Shown here: in pieces, positions 7,963 to 15,948 of the stretch
Layout of the letters: the number at the start of each line of letters is the position of its first letter
Numbering within the stretch: position 1 is the stretch's first letter
Assembly (NCBI GenBank): GCA_022655215.1
Contig: JALCUE010000001.1
Span: 558,001-622,000, forward strand
Direction: 5' to 3'
Origin: Atopobiaceae bacterium
Lineage (GTDB): Bacteria; Actinomycetota; Coriobacteriia; Coriobacteriales; Atopobiaceae
DNA length: 64,000 bases
The notes under the pieces: model-generated
What the model was told of the DNA's origin: nothing
The model's input: the letters and a program-made list of their open reading frames with translations, nothing else
Databases searched by the model: none
Translations under genes and position numbers: made by a program

Positions 7963-9150
7963 CTAGCGAGCGACTGCCATGATGTCGAGGCAGGTGGCGA
8001 TCCTGCACGCGAGGCAGAGCTGCTCTCTCTCCGAGGGGGCGCGATAGTCGAGCCCCGTGATCTTCGCCACCTTCCCCATGCGGTACCTGATTGTGTTCGC
8101 GTGTTGGCCTAGCTCCGCTGCGGTCCGCGATGTGTCCTCGTCGCAGGAGAAGTAGGCCATGAGCGTCTCATCCAGGTGAGAACCCGTCTCATCGTCGAAC
8201 TCACGGATCGGACCTAGGACCTGATTCATGTAGGCTTTCATGCTCGGCGAGTCTGCGTGGGGCATGATCGCGCGGAGCACGCCCAGGTCACCATAGGCAA
8301 TGGCCCCCTCGTTTCGTCTGTCCGCCATCGTTGAGGCACGTTGCGCCTCGTCCATTGCCAGTGCCATCTCGTCCAGCGAGTAATGCGTCTCGCTCGCTCC
8401 TATGCTCATTGCTTTGGCTTCGCCGAGCACATCCGAGGTGACGATGTCCAGGAGCATGTGCGCATCCGGGGGCTCCTCCGTGTCCTTCGAGATGACGAGG
8501 AGAAGTCCTCCGTCGCATCTGCAAAATACGCTCTCGGGACCCGATAGGTCGCTCCTCCGATAGGCCTCCTCGATATCCCCGTACGTCACATCGGAGAGGT
8601 CCTCCTTAGGATCGGCGAACATCACCACGAACTCGTCCTTGAGCGAGGGGTCGATGCGAAGGGCATGCTCCTTCACCTCCGGAGGGGTGAGCCCATCCGC
8701 CCTCATGGCATCAAGTTCGTGCTGGATGGTCTCGTCAGAGGACGCCAGCTTCACCCGGTCCTCGATGTCGCCGATGACCTCGTCAAAGAACAGGTCATCA
8801 CTCGTCACGAGCAGGAGGGGGTAGTTTCGTGCGTTGGCATAACGAAGGGCGGCATCCGGAATCTGGAGATGGAAGACGTTCTTGATCACGAGTCCGCTCG
8901 TGCCCTTCGCCACGAGGTATTTGACCGCCTCGCCGATGAGGAAGGGATCGTCCTTCGCGTAGAGGAAAGTGGACAGCACGAGCTGTCCCTCTTCGAAGTT
9001 CACACGTTGGTATCTGTTCTTGAGGCCAGGAACGAGCTCATAGTCGAGGATGCCCACGCCTTTGACCGGCCGCGCGAGGCCTCCCTGCCCTGCGAGCATC
9101 CTCACCGTCGCGTGGTGCGTGTTTGCGAAGTCAGACACGGAGTATTGCAT
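7963..9150 (-). CDS. PucR-type transcriptional regulator
   Basis: This 395-residue regulator has an N-terminal PucR ligand-sensing domain (about residues 5-125, 'GVGILDYELVPGL', 'GTSGLVIKNV'), a central GGDEF-like/CdaR linker, and a C-terminal PucR helix-turn-helix (about 330-395). That last domain carries the family signature 'TAAELGQHANTIRYRMGKV'. Such proteins activate purine, amino-acid or sugar-acid catabolic genes in response to substrate. It is divergent from the cyclodeaminase-family and aminotransferase genes across a 249-bp AT-richer gap holding a long inverted repeat, so these genes are its likely targets. Confidence 0.85.
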   Translation of the reverse strand: MQYSVSDFANTHHATVRMLAGQGGLARPVKGVGILDYELVPGLKNRYQRVNFEEGQLVLSTFLYAKDDPFLIGEAVKYLVAKGTSGLVIKNVFHLQIPDAALRYANARNYPLLLVTSDDLFFDEVIGDIEDRVKLASSDETIQHELDAMRADGLTPPEVKEHALRIDPSLKDEFVVMFADPKEDLSDVTYGDIEEAYRRSDLSGPESVFCRCDGGLLLVISKDTEEPPDAHMLLDIVTSDVLGEAKAMSIGASETHYSLDEMALAMDEAQRASTMADRRNEGAIAYGDLGVLRAIMPHADSPSMKAYMNQVLGPIREFDDETGSHLDETLMAYFSCDEDTSRTAAELGQHANTIRYRMGKVAKITGLDYRAPSEREQLCLACRIATCLDIMAVAR

Positions 9151-9261
9151 GACACCACCTTGTCTCTAGCAACAAAAACACATGACATGAATATGGCAAA
9201 CGACACATGATTGGTGTATTAGCTCATTCATCTGGTTCAATTAGAACATGCAACTGCGATG

Positions 9262-9308
9262 ATATCGAGAGGCATATGTTGTACGACACATCATATCCCT
9301 CTCGATAT
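9262..9308. promoter_or_regulatory. Interrupted palindrome between divergent genes (putative operator)
   Basis: ATATCGAGAGG at 9262-9272 is the exact reverse complement of CCTCTCGATAT at 9298-9308. A 25-bp centre is itself AT-rich and partly symmetric (CATATG near 9273, CATAT near 9292). The gap 9151-9399 also holds GTTC-N5-GAAC (near 9234) and no gene. Confidence 0.45.
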
Positions 9309-9399
9309 GTCGTTGTTCTCTCGGTATCGTCTCTCGATGAACTCGCATTCCACCTTCGCATGAGGTGATGGTGGTATGTCGGCCGAGAGGAGCGAGCTT

Positions 9400-10422
9400 A
9401 TGTCGAAGGTCCTGGTCCTATCCGAGAAGAGCGTTGCCAAGGTGCTCGATATCTCCGACGCCATCGAAGCGGTGGAGGGTGCTTACCGCCAGAAGGCCAT
9501 GGGGGAGGCGCTTGCTTGGCCCATGGTCTATGAGGAGTTTGAGCCTGGTGCGGCTGACATGGACATCCGCTCCGGTCGACTGGTCTCCGAGGGCCTATTC
9601 GGGATGAAGCTCACGTCGTGGTTCTCGTCCAACCCCAGTCGGGGATTGCCGGAGGTCCTCGGCACCTCGGTCATCTTTGATGACAAGAGTGGCGAGCCCT
9701 TGTCGGTCGTGAATGCCGCTGCGATGACTGGTCTGCGCACCGGTGCGGCCGGTGCACTTGGCGTGAAGTGGCTCGCGCGGAAGGACTCGAGCCGTCTTCT
9801 CGTCTGCGGTGCTGGTGCCCAAAGCGCATATCAGGTGGCCGCGACGCTCGTCGCGTGCCCGAACATACGACATGTCGACGTGTGGAACCCTCGCTCCTCC
9901 GAGGCACCGACAGCCCAGGTGGCCCGCATCTCCGACCAGGTGGGCGTTCTCCTCGACGCATCCGGCATCGCCCGCGAGTTCGAGCTGGCAGCGACTGCCG
10001 ATGGCGAAGGTGCCACTCGCTCGGCGGACGCTATCATCACCGTCACGCCGGCCTTCGAGCCGTTCCTCATGGACGCATGGGTGCAGCCTGGTACGCATAT
10101 ATCTTGCGTAGGTGCTGACATGCCCGGAAAGCAGGAGATCGAATCATCCCTCTGCGTGAGGTCCCATCTCGTGGTCGATGACGTCGTGCAGTCTCTATCC
10201 TCGGGCGAGCTTGAGGTACCGACCAAAGAAGGCCTCATTTCAAGGGACGACATCATCTGCGAGATCGGCCAGGTCATTGACGGCAGCGTGGTAGCCCGCA
10301 CCTCAGATGACGACATTACCGTGTTCGACACGTCGGGCCTCGCGATTCAGGACCTCGCGGCCTCGAAGATGGCATATGACCGTGCGGTCGAGCGTGGGAT
10401 TGGGACGTACGTGGAGTTGTGA
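9400..10422 (+). CDS. Ornithine cyclodeaminase/mu-crystallin family enzyme
   Basis: This 340-residue NAD(P)-dependent protein shows the family core: 'GLRTGAAGALGVKWLARKDS' followed by the Rossmann glycine motif 'LVCGAGAQSAYQVAA', then 'ADAIITVTPAFEPFL' and 'HISCVGADMPGKQEI'. Members deaminate ornithine to proline, reduce imino acids, or make alanine or diaminopropionate precursors, and the substrate here is unknown. The ATG at 9400 is preferred over 9376 because AGAGGAG lies 9 bases upstream. The aminotransferase gene starts 98 bp downstream, and the PucR-type regulator is divergent, suggesting one amino-acid pathway under its control. Confidence 0.85.
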   Translation: MSKVLVLSEKSVAKVLDISDAIEAVEGAYRQKAMGEALAWPMVYEEFEPGAADMDIRSGRLVSEGLFGMKLTSWFSSNPSRGLPEVLGTSVIFDDKSGEPLSVVNAAAMTGLRTGAAGALGVKWLARKDSSRLLVCGAGAQSAYQVAATLVACPNIRHVDVWNPRSSEAPTAQVARISDQVGVLLDASGIAREFELAATADGEGATRSADAIITVTPAFEPFLMDAWVQPGTHISCVGADMPGKQEIESSLCVRSHLVVDDVVQSLSSGELEVPTKEGLISRDDIICEIGQVIDGSVVARTSDDDITVFDTSGLAIQDLAASKMAYDRAVERGIGTYVEL

Positions 10423-10520
10423 TGAGTCCGTTCCAACGCATGTGACACGTCATGGTCGTATGCGTCGCGGAACGTATGAGGCCGAAACCGGGAAGACCGA
10501 TTAAGGAGAAGAGAGAGCAT

Positions 10521-11654
10521 ATGCATATCAAGGACTTCGCCGTCGAGCAGTGGATGAACGAATGGGAGACCAAATGCACCTACAACGTAGCCGAGACCTG
10601 CGTCTATTCGGTCTCTTTGGACGAGCTGCTCGGGCTGTGTGGTGTGGACGAGGCTGAGTTCCTTGGCTCGATATGTGACCGTCGCCTCACCTATGGGGCG
10701 ATTGAGGGATCACCCGAGCTGTTGAAGGGTATCTGCGGACTGTACAGGTCCGTCTCGCCCGATAACGTGATTCCCACGCATGGCGCAGCCGGTGCGAACG
10801 CCCTCGTGCTGTCCACGCTCGTTGAGCCCGGGGATCATGTCGTCTCCGTGATGCCCACATACCAGCAGCTCTACTCGATTCCCGAGGCATGCGGAGCGAA
10901 GGTGGACATCCTACATCTCGATCGCAAGAAGCACTACCACGTCGACGTCGAGGAACTCGAGCGGCTCGTCACCGACGAGACCAAGGTCATCTGCATCAAC
11001 AACCCAGACAACCCCACGGGGGCCCTCCTCGACGAGGACACGCTCTCGGCCATCGTTGACGTGGCGCGACGTCATGACTCCTGGTTGATGTGCGACGAGG
11101 TCTACAGGCTGCTCACCCAAGACGACACCTATTCCCCGTCCGTGGTCGATCTCTACGAGAAGGGGGTCACGACCTCCTCGATGTCGAAGGTATGGTCACT
11201 TGCCGGGATACGTCTTGGCTGGTGTATCACGAAGGACCCCGAACTCCTCCGTGCGCTTCTCTCGCATCGCGACTACAACCTCATATCATGTGGGCTGCTC
11301 GACGAGGCCATCGGCTCCTTGGCACTTTCCCATGCCGATGCGCTCCTCGCTCGGAGCAGGCGCATCGTTCGCCAGAATCTCGCGACGCTCATGAGGTGGG
11401 TTGAATCGGAACCTCACCTTAGCGTCGTGAGGCCCGAGGCTGGCACCACGGCACTCGTCTACTACGACTATGAGATTGATTCCTATGAGTTCTGCAGCCG
11501 ACTCATCGAGGAGGAAGGTGCCCTCGTTACCCCTGGGGATTGTTTCGAGGAGCCAAGGAGCATGCGCATAGGCTATGCCTACTCGGATAACGTGGGCGAT
11601 CTCCAGGAGGGTTTGGACGCCATCTCGAGATTCATGCGCAAGCTGGAGGCCTGA
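10521..11654 (+). CDS. PLP-dependent aminotransferase, class I/II
   Basis: This 377-residue fold-type I enzyme has the hallmark 'INNPDNPTGALL', 'LMCDEVYRLL' (PLP-binding Asp and Tyr) and the Schiff-base lysine in 'TSSMSKVWSLAGIRLGW'. The N-terminus ('CTYNVAETCVYSVSLDEL') is that of a small subgroup I cannot assign to a substrate. The ATG at 10521 follows AAGGAGAAGAGAG; the open frame upstream of it has no family match. It is in the same direction as the cyclodeaminase-family gene and probably cotranscribed. Together they could interconvert an amino acid with its keto or imino acid. Confidence 0.87.
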   Translation: MHIKDFAVEQWMNEWETKCTYNVAETCVYSVSLDELLGLCGVDEAEFLGSICDRRLTYGAIEGSPELLKGICGLYRSVSPDNVIPTHGAAGANALVLSTLVEPGDHVVSVMPTYQQLYSIPEACGAKVDILHLDRKKHYHVDVEELERLVTDETKVICINNPDNPTGALLDEDTLSAIVDVARRHDSWLMCDEVYRLLTQDDTYSPSVVDLYEKGVTTSSMSKVWSLAGIRLGWCITKDPELLRALLSHRDYNLISCGLLDEAIGSLALSHADALLARSRRIVRQNLATLMRWVESEPHLSVVRPEAGTTALVYYDYEIDSYEFCSRLIEEEGALVTPGDCFEEPRSMRIGYAYSDNVGDLQEGLDAISRFMRKLEA

Positions 11655-11728
11655 TTCGACTCACGGCCTTACTGACGACTCGCCTCGTGGACTCATACGA
11701 TCCCTATTGTGCCTTCTGCCTCTTCATA

Positions 11729-11866
11729 TCACCGATCAAGGGGAATCATCACGTCGACGCTGCGTATGCCATCCGTCGTCCTCGTGGTGACGGTTGCCCC
11801 ATAACGTCTTGCGATCTCGATCGTCGAACGCGTCGCATCAGGGGATGTGTCCACATCCGACTCATT
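11729..11866 (-). pseudogene. Remnant: C-terminus of a GHKL-type sensor histidine kinase
   Basis: Reading the minus strand from about 11866 to the TGA at 11731-11729 gives ~45 residues ending 'IEIARRYGATVTT...VDVMIP.D'. This matches the G2 box-to-end segment of GHKL kinases that partner LytTR regulators ('i..rY.G.....dg.f...v.iP'). No start, H box or N box is present. It directly follows a LytTR response-regulator remnant in the same direction, the normal gene order of such two-component systems. Evidence is sequence resemblance only. Confidence 0.5.
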
Positions 11867-12135
11867 GGCGGGGCAGTAAGAGGTCATGGTTGAGGATGTC
11901 CACGTAGATGATGTCCTTGAGTGCCACGACGTACAGCCCCTCGGAGGTCGATATGCTTACGCATTCGTCTGAGTTACGGGCCATGACCCTTAGGGCTCGG
12001 CGCATCCTCATCGCGAAGTCCTCCAGGCATCGCGATGTCCATGAAGACGATGTCCGCCGCGTAGCCGCCGTTGATGAACTCAATCGCCGAGATGAGAGTC
12101 TCGACCATGAAGCCGCAGGAGTGCTCGGCGCCATA
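11862..12135 (-). pseudogene. Remnant: LytTR-family response regulator
   Basis: Two pieces in different minus-strand frames remain. Upstream (about 12135-12025) reads 'FINGGYAADIVFMDIAMPGG', the phospho-acceptor region of a receiver domain. Downstream (about 12025-11862) reads 'SISTSEGLYVVALKDIIYVD' plus 'NH', the start of a LytTR DNA-binding domain, then stops. The frame change and missing middle and ends show it is broken. It adjoins the kinase remnant on its 3' side and the GH3 remnant of opposite direction on its 5' side. Confidence 0.6.
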
Positions 12136-12140
12136 TAGGC

Positions 12141-12623
12141 GCGACGTGGACTGGTGGCTCCTATGACCTCATCACGGGCGTCCCGCGTGACGAGTGGGAC
12201 TTCGACGGCTTCGTCATCACGGACAATGCCAACACGGGCCAGTTCATGGATGCCTGCCAGATGATCGAAGCAGGTGGTGACTCCAAACTCACATACACTG
12301 ACCAGACCAGTATGTGGTCGTATGACGAGAACAGCTCTGCCGACTACCACTATGGTCGCGAGGCGATGCATCATCTGCTCTATACCGTCGCCAATTCGAA
12401 TGCCACCGACGGATCGGTTCCTGGCAGCGCCTACAAGGCCGACCTCGAGCCATTGAGTGCCATCCGCATCGGCATCAACGTTGTGAGCGTCGTGCTGCTC
12501 GCGCTCGTGGGCTTCACCACCTGGCGCAACCACAAAAAGCGTTCTGCCGAGCGTGTCGCTCGCAGGGCCGCATCTATGTCTGGCGACGCCTCTGCCGTGG
12601 GCACACGGCAAGAGGGGAAGTAG
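12141..12623 (+). pseudogene. Remnant: C-terminal part of a GH3 beta-glucosidase-like protein
   Basis: An open reading frame without a proper start contains 'YDLITGVPRDEWDFDGFVIT' followed by 'DNA' and 'CQMIEAGGDSKL'. This is the region of family 3 glycoside hydrolases around the catalytic Asp ('LRdeWGFdGfVvTD'). A C-terminal membrane helix (near 12468-12528) and a basic tail follow. The GH3 N-terminal barrel and its start are absent, so it is truncated at about 12140, where it meets the regulator remnant. A short ATG-initiated product (from 12246) is conceivable but would lack an active domain. A good terminator follows. Confidence 0.65.
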
Positions 12624-12650
12624 GGGACTCATCCTGGCCGAGTGGCTCTC

Positions 12651-12687
12651 GGGCCCCGTGTCCCTTATGGGATGCGGGGTCCTTTTT
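12651..12687 (+). terminator. Rho-independent terminator after the GH3 remnant
   Basis: GGGCCCCG-TG-TCCC, loop TTAT, GGGA-TG-CGGGGTCC, then TTTTT. It is the cleanest intrinsic terminator in the window. Confidence 0.8.
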
Positions 12688-12773
12688 GACCTCGGCTCTA
12701 AAAGGCCATGTCTGCGAGAATCCGTAGTCACACGCGTGCCATGACGCACACGTCGCCAAAGAGGGAGACTCAC

Positions 12774-13628
12774 TTGAGCGAGATCATCATCGTCGCGGAG
12801 ACCGGTTCGGACCTTCCGCAGGAGTCCGTGGACAGATACGACATCCGACTCGTCCCCATGCACGTCACCATGGGAGGCAAGGACTATGACGACAGGTCGT
12901 TCCCCGTCTCGGACATCATCGACCACTTCGCACGCACCAGGGAGCTCCCGCACACCTCGGGGAGCAACCCCCAGGACTTCGCGACCGTGTTCGATGCCAT
13001 CCACGAGGAGCATCCTCAGGCCCAGATCCTCTATCTCGCCTACTCGAGCGTGACGACCGTGTCGATGGAGTCCGCGCTCATAGCAGCCGAGGGTCGTGAC
13101 TACGTGACCACCGTGGACACCAAGAGCGTCTCGGCCGGCCAGACCCTCATCGTGGAGAGATGCGCCCGCTTCCTCGAGACCCATCCCGAGGCCACCCCGG
13201 CCGATGCAGCCGACTACGTCCGCGCCCAGCGGGAGCTGGTCCGCATGGCCTTCATCCCCGGCAACCTCGACTTCCTGCGCGCTGGCGGTCGCGTGAGCAA
13301 CGGTGCCGCCATCGCGGCGACCCTCCTGCGCCTTCGCCCCGTGATCGAGATCCTGGACGGGCGTCTCGTGGCGACCAAGAAGCTCCGCGGGTCCATGGCG
13401 AGGTCGGCCCGCAGCCTCACCGACCTCTTCTGCACCCGCGAGCCCATGGACCACTCCGAGCTCCTCCTGATCCGCGCCGAGGGTCTGGACCCGCGGATTC
13501 AGCAGGAGATCGAGGCCATCGTCCGTGCGGATGGCTTCGAGGACGTCCGTTGGATCGACACGGGATGCGTCATCACGAGCCACGGCGGTCCCGGGGCCTT
13601 CGGACTGGCCGGCTTCGCGACCGAGTAG
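12774..13628 (+). CDS. DegV-family fatty-acid-binding protein
   Basis: This 284-residue protein opens with the DegV signature 'IIVAETGSDLP'. It continues with 'VPMHVTMGGKDYDD', 'TSGSNPQDF' and 'ILYLAYSS', and has the lipid-pocket region 'FIPGNLDFLRAGGRVSNGAA'. DegV proteins bind fatty acids and, as FakB subunits, present them to the kinase FakA for phosphorylation; no fakA is in this window. I choose the TTG at 12774 because GAGGGAG stands 7 bases upstream and the product then starts at the conserved first strand; ATG 12741 is the alternative. Confidence 0.87.
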   Translation: MSEIIIVAETGSDLPQESVDRYDIRLVPMHVTMGGKDYDDRSFPVSDIIDHFARTRELPHTSGSNPQDFATVFDAIHEEHPQAQILYLAYSSVTTVSMESALIAAEGRDYVTTVDTKSVSAGQTLIVERCARFLETHPEATPADAADYVRAQRELVRMAFIPGNLDFLRAGGRVSNGAAIAATLLRLRPVIEILDGRLVATKKLRGSMARSARSLTDLFCTREPMDHSELLLIRAEGLDPRIQQEIEAIVRADGFEDVRWIDTGCVITSHGGPGAFGLAGFATE

Positions 13629-13687
13629 GCGGGTCTTCCGACCACCCCTCCGCTCGGATGCATGAAGTCACTTGATCGCGTGACGCC

Positions 13688-14923
13688 TCAGTCGCCTGAG
13701 GGCTTGGTCGAGCTCGTCGCCGTATCCTCCACGGCCTGCTCCATCGCGTAGTCCCTGAACACGTCTGCGGTCCTCATGTCCGGTTCCCAGGCCATGAGGT
13801 ACTGGTTGCACATGTCATCCGCCAAGGCATCGGGCATGCGCCCGGCCATCTCGATGTCGTCCTCGTAGTGGTCGAGCACCTCCTTGAGTGGATGGACGTA
13901 GCTATGGATGTCGCGGCGTCCCACGTAGACGCAGCAGCCCTGCACCTTGCTCACGGGGAGTCTGCGGCGGTCGAAGGCGATCATGTCCGCCCAGATCTGA
14001 TAGACGTCGATGGCGTGGGCGATGTTCATCATGTCCGGAGTGTAGCCACCGGCTGGTCGCATGTTCACCTCGAGGCCGACGAAGTCGCCCTTCTCGCCCA
14101 GCCCCGTATGGTCCTCGGAGAGGCGGAAGAACTCCATGTGCACGAAGCGGCTCCTCACGCCAAACGCCTTCACCACGGCCCGTCCGCGCTGGCGGAGCTG
14201 CGCGGGCACGTCGGGCAGGGCTCGATAGGTGAAGTCGAGCCGCCCCTCGACGATCTCGGCCATGGATGGCGGGAACCAGCAGCTGTTCTCGAACAGCGGG
14301 TCCCCGTGCGAATCGACTATGGCGTCGTAGCTGTAGATGTCGCCGGAGACGAACTCCTCCATGACGTATTGGACATCGGGCTTGTCCGAGAAGAACCTCT
14401 CGAGGTCGGATGCGTCATCGATCTTGTAGGTGCCCTCGGCACCCACGCCGACGTCCGGCTTGGCGAATACGGGGTAGCCTCCTACCTCGTCCACGAAGGC
14501 CAGTGCGGCCGTCCTGGTGGAGACCCTGTGGCAGCGAGCGGAGGGGACGTGCGCCCGCTCGTAGAACGCCTTCATGCCCGACTTTGACTTGTAGGCCTGT
14601 ATCTCGTCGGTGCCCACGCCGGTCGTGATGTTGAAGTCCGTGCGAAGGCGCGCATCGCTCTCGAGCCAGAACTCGTTGTTGGATTCCAGCCAGTCGATGT
14701 GGCCGTACTTGAACGAGAGGAACGCCACGGCGCGGAACATCTCGTCGTAGTCGTCCAGCGCCTCGACGCGGTAGTACTCGGTGAGCGAGTCACGGAGTCC
14801 CTGCTCGAGGGTCTCGTAGGGGGCGTCGCCTATGCCGAGGACGTTCACGCCGTCGGCGGCGAGGCGATCGCAGAAGTTCCAATAGGTGCGAGGGAAGTTG
14901 GGTGAGACGAAGACGAGGTTCAT
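13688..14923 (-). CDS. ATP-grasp carboxylate-amine ligase family protein
   Basis: This 411-residue protein has a pre-ATP-grasp N-terminal fold ('MNLVFVSPNFPRTYWNF') followed by an ATP-grasp core. 'GYPVFAKPDVGVGAEGTYKI' is the ATP-binding loop and lysine, 'VMEEFVSGDIYSYDAI' the adenine-site strand, and 'GLEVNMRPAGG' supplies the metal-binding Glu/Asn and Arg. ATP-grasp enzymes join a carboxylate to an amine, thiol or similar via an acyl-phosphate; the substrate here is unknown. An alpha/beta hydrolase gene lies 55 bp upstream in the same direction and is probably in the same operon. Confidence 0.8.
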   Translation of the reverse strand: MNLVFVSPNFPRTYWNFCDRLAADGVNVLGIGDAPYETLEQGLRDSLTEYYRVEALDDYDEMFRAVAFLSFKYGHIDWLESNNEFWLESDARLRTDFNITTGVGTDEIQAYKSKSGMKAFYERAHVPSARCHRVSTRTAALAFVDEVGGYPVFAKPDVGVGAEGTYKIDDASDLERFFSDKPDVQYVMEEFVSGDIYSYDAIVDSHGDPLFENSCWFPPSMAEIVEGRLDFTYRALPDVPAQLRQRGRAVVKAFGVRSRFVHMEFFRLSEDHTGLGEKGDFVGLEVNMRPAGGYTPDMMNIAHAIDVYQIWADMIAFDRRRLPVSKVQGCCVYVGRRDIHSYVHPLKEVLDHYEDDIEMAGRMPDALADDMCNQYLMAWEPDMRTADVFRDYAMEQAVEDTATSSTKPSGD

Positions 14924-14978
14924 GACGTGCCTCCCGATGGCCGAGCGACTCCTACGTGAGCGATGCCGGCTCGAGGTG

Positions 14979-15734
14979 CTACCTCGGGTCGGAGGGGCTC
15001 CCTAGGAGATGACCCATGAAATAGGGGAGCTGCTTCCTCCACCAGGGCCAGTCATGGCTCACGTCGGCTCCCCAGTAGTCGACCCACGCGGGAATGCCCT
15101 TGTCCTGGAGGATCGCGTCGAGCCTGCGTGTGCTGGCGAGCAGGTCCTCCTCCCAGTCCCCTTGGCCCACGCAGCAGATGATGTCCGACTGGCGGTACAT
15201 GTCCATGTACTCGTGTCCCTCGGGCATGCCGGAGAGGTAGTCGATGGGGGAGTTGAAGTAGACGAGCGTGTCGGAGTAGTCGGGGAAGAAGTAGTCGGCA
15301 TTGTAGACGCCCGAGAGCGCGATGGTGGCGTCGAAGAGGTCGGGGCGGCGGAAGAGGAAGTTCGCCGCATGCATGGCGCCCATGGAGCAACCGCACGTCA
15401 TGGCGAGCTCGACGTCGCCGTTCCTCTCGTGGAGCTTGGGCAGAAGCTCCTCGCAGACATACTTGAACCAGCGCTCGTGCTGGAAGATGCGGTCATGCTC
15501 GTCGCCGGTGCCGCTCCAGCTCTCCGTGTCGATGCTGTCGACGCAGACCACCTGGAGGAGCCCTGCCTCAATCCACGGCATGACCGTGTCGACCATGCCG
15601 AAGTCCTCGAAGTCCCAGAAGCGACCGTTCTGCGGCGGGAAGGCCAGGCATATCCTGCCGTGCTCGCCGAAGACCTTGTACTCCATGTCCCGGTCGAGGC
15701 TGTCGCTGTGCTCCTTGTGATACATGCCTTCCAT
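14979..15734 (-). CDS. Alpha/beta-hydrolase-fold esterase
   Basis: This 251-residue protein resembles the esterase-D-like family: 'CGCSMGAMHAANFLFRRPDL' contains the nucleophile elbow (GCSMG), and 'GADVSHDWPWWRKQLPYF' supplies the likely catalytic His near the C-terminus. 'ICLAFPPQNGRFWDFEDFGM' forms the oxyanion-side N-terminal strand. No signal peptide is seen, so it acts in the cytoplasm. It precedes the ATP-grasp gene by 55 bp in the same direction, so the two may make and cleave, or edit, the same acyl compound (inference). Confidence 0.78.
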   Translation of the reverse strand: MEGMYHKEHSDSLDRDMEYKVFGEHGRICLAFPPQNGRFWDFEDFGMVDTVMPWIEAGLLQVVCVDSIDTESWSGTGDEHDRIFQHERWFKYVCEELLPKLHERNGDVELAMTCGCSMGAMHAANFLFRRPDLFDATIALSGVYNADYFFPDYSDTLVYFNSPIDYLSGMPEGHEYMDMYRQSDIICCVGQGDWEEDLLASTRRLDAILQDKGIPAWVDYWGADVSHDWPWWRKQLPYFMGHLLGSPSDPR

Positions 15735-15948
15735 CGCATGCCCCCTGACCTCGCGGTGAGCCGTGCGGGCCCTGTCCGCCCGTGGTCTCCCTGACTGCAG
15801 GTTAGCAGACTCGCGAGGCGGTTGGACTCACGGTCGGACATGGGGGAATGTCCTGCCGTCGGGCGGGATGCGTCGACCATGAGGGCGAGGAGGGCCTCTC
15901 CGTGGGCTAATATCTTCAGGAACGATGACTCGAAAGGGGAGTGGGACG

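Noticed and set aside
12141-12623. Insertion sequence or phage boundary at the decayed region near 12.14 kb
   Set aside because: No transposase, terminal inverted repeat, target duplication or tRNA is visible. A plain deletion joining three decayed genes explains the data.
13667-13683. GTCAC/GTGAC hairpin between degV and the ATP-grasp gene
   Set aside because: The stem is only 5 bp with no T-run, too weak to call a terminator.
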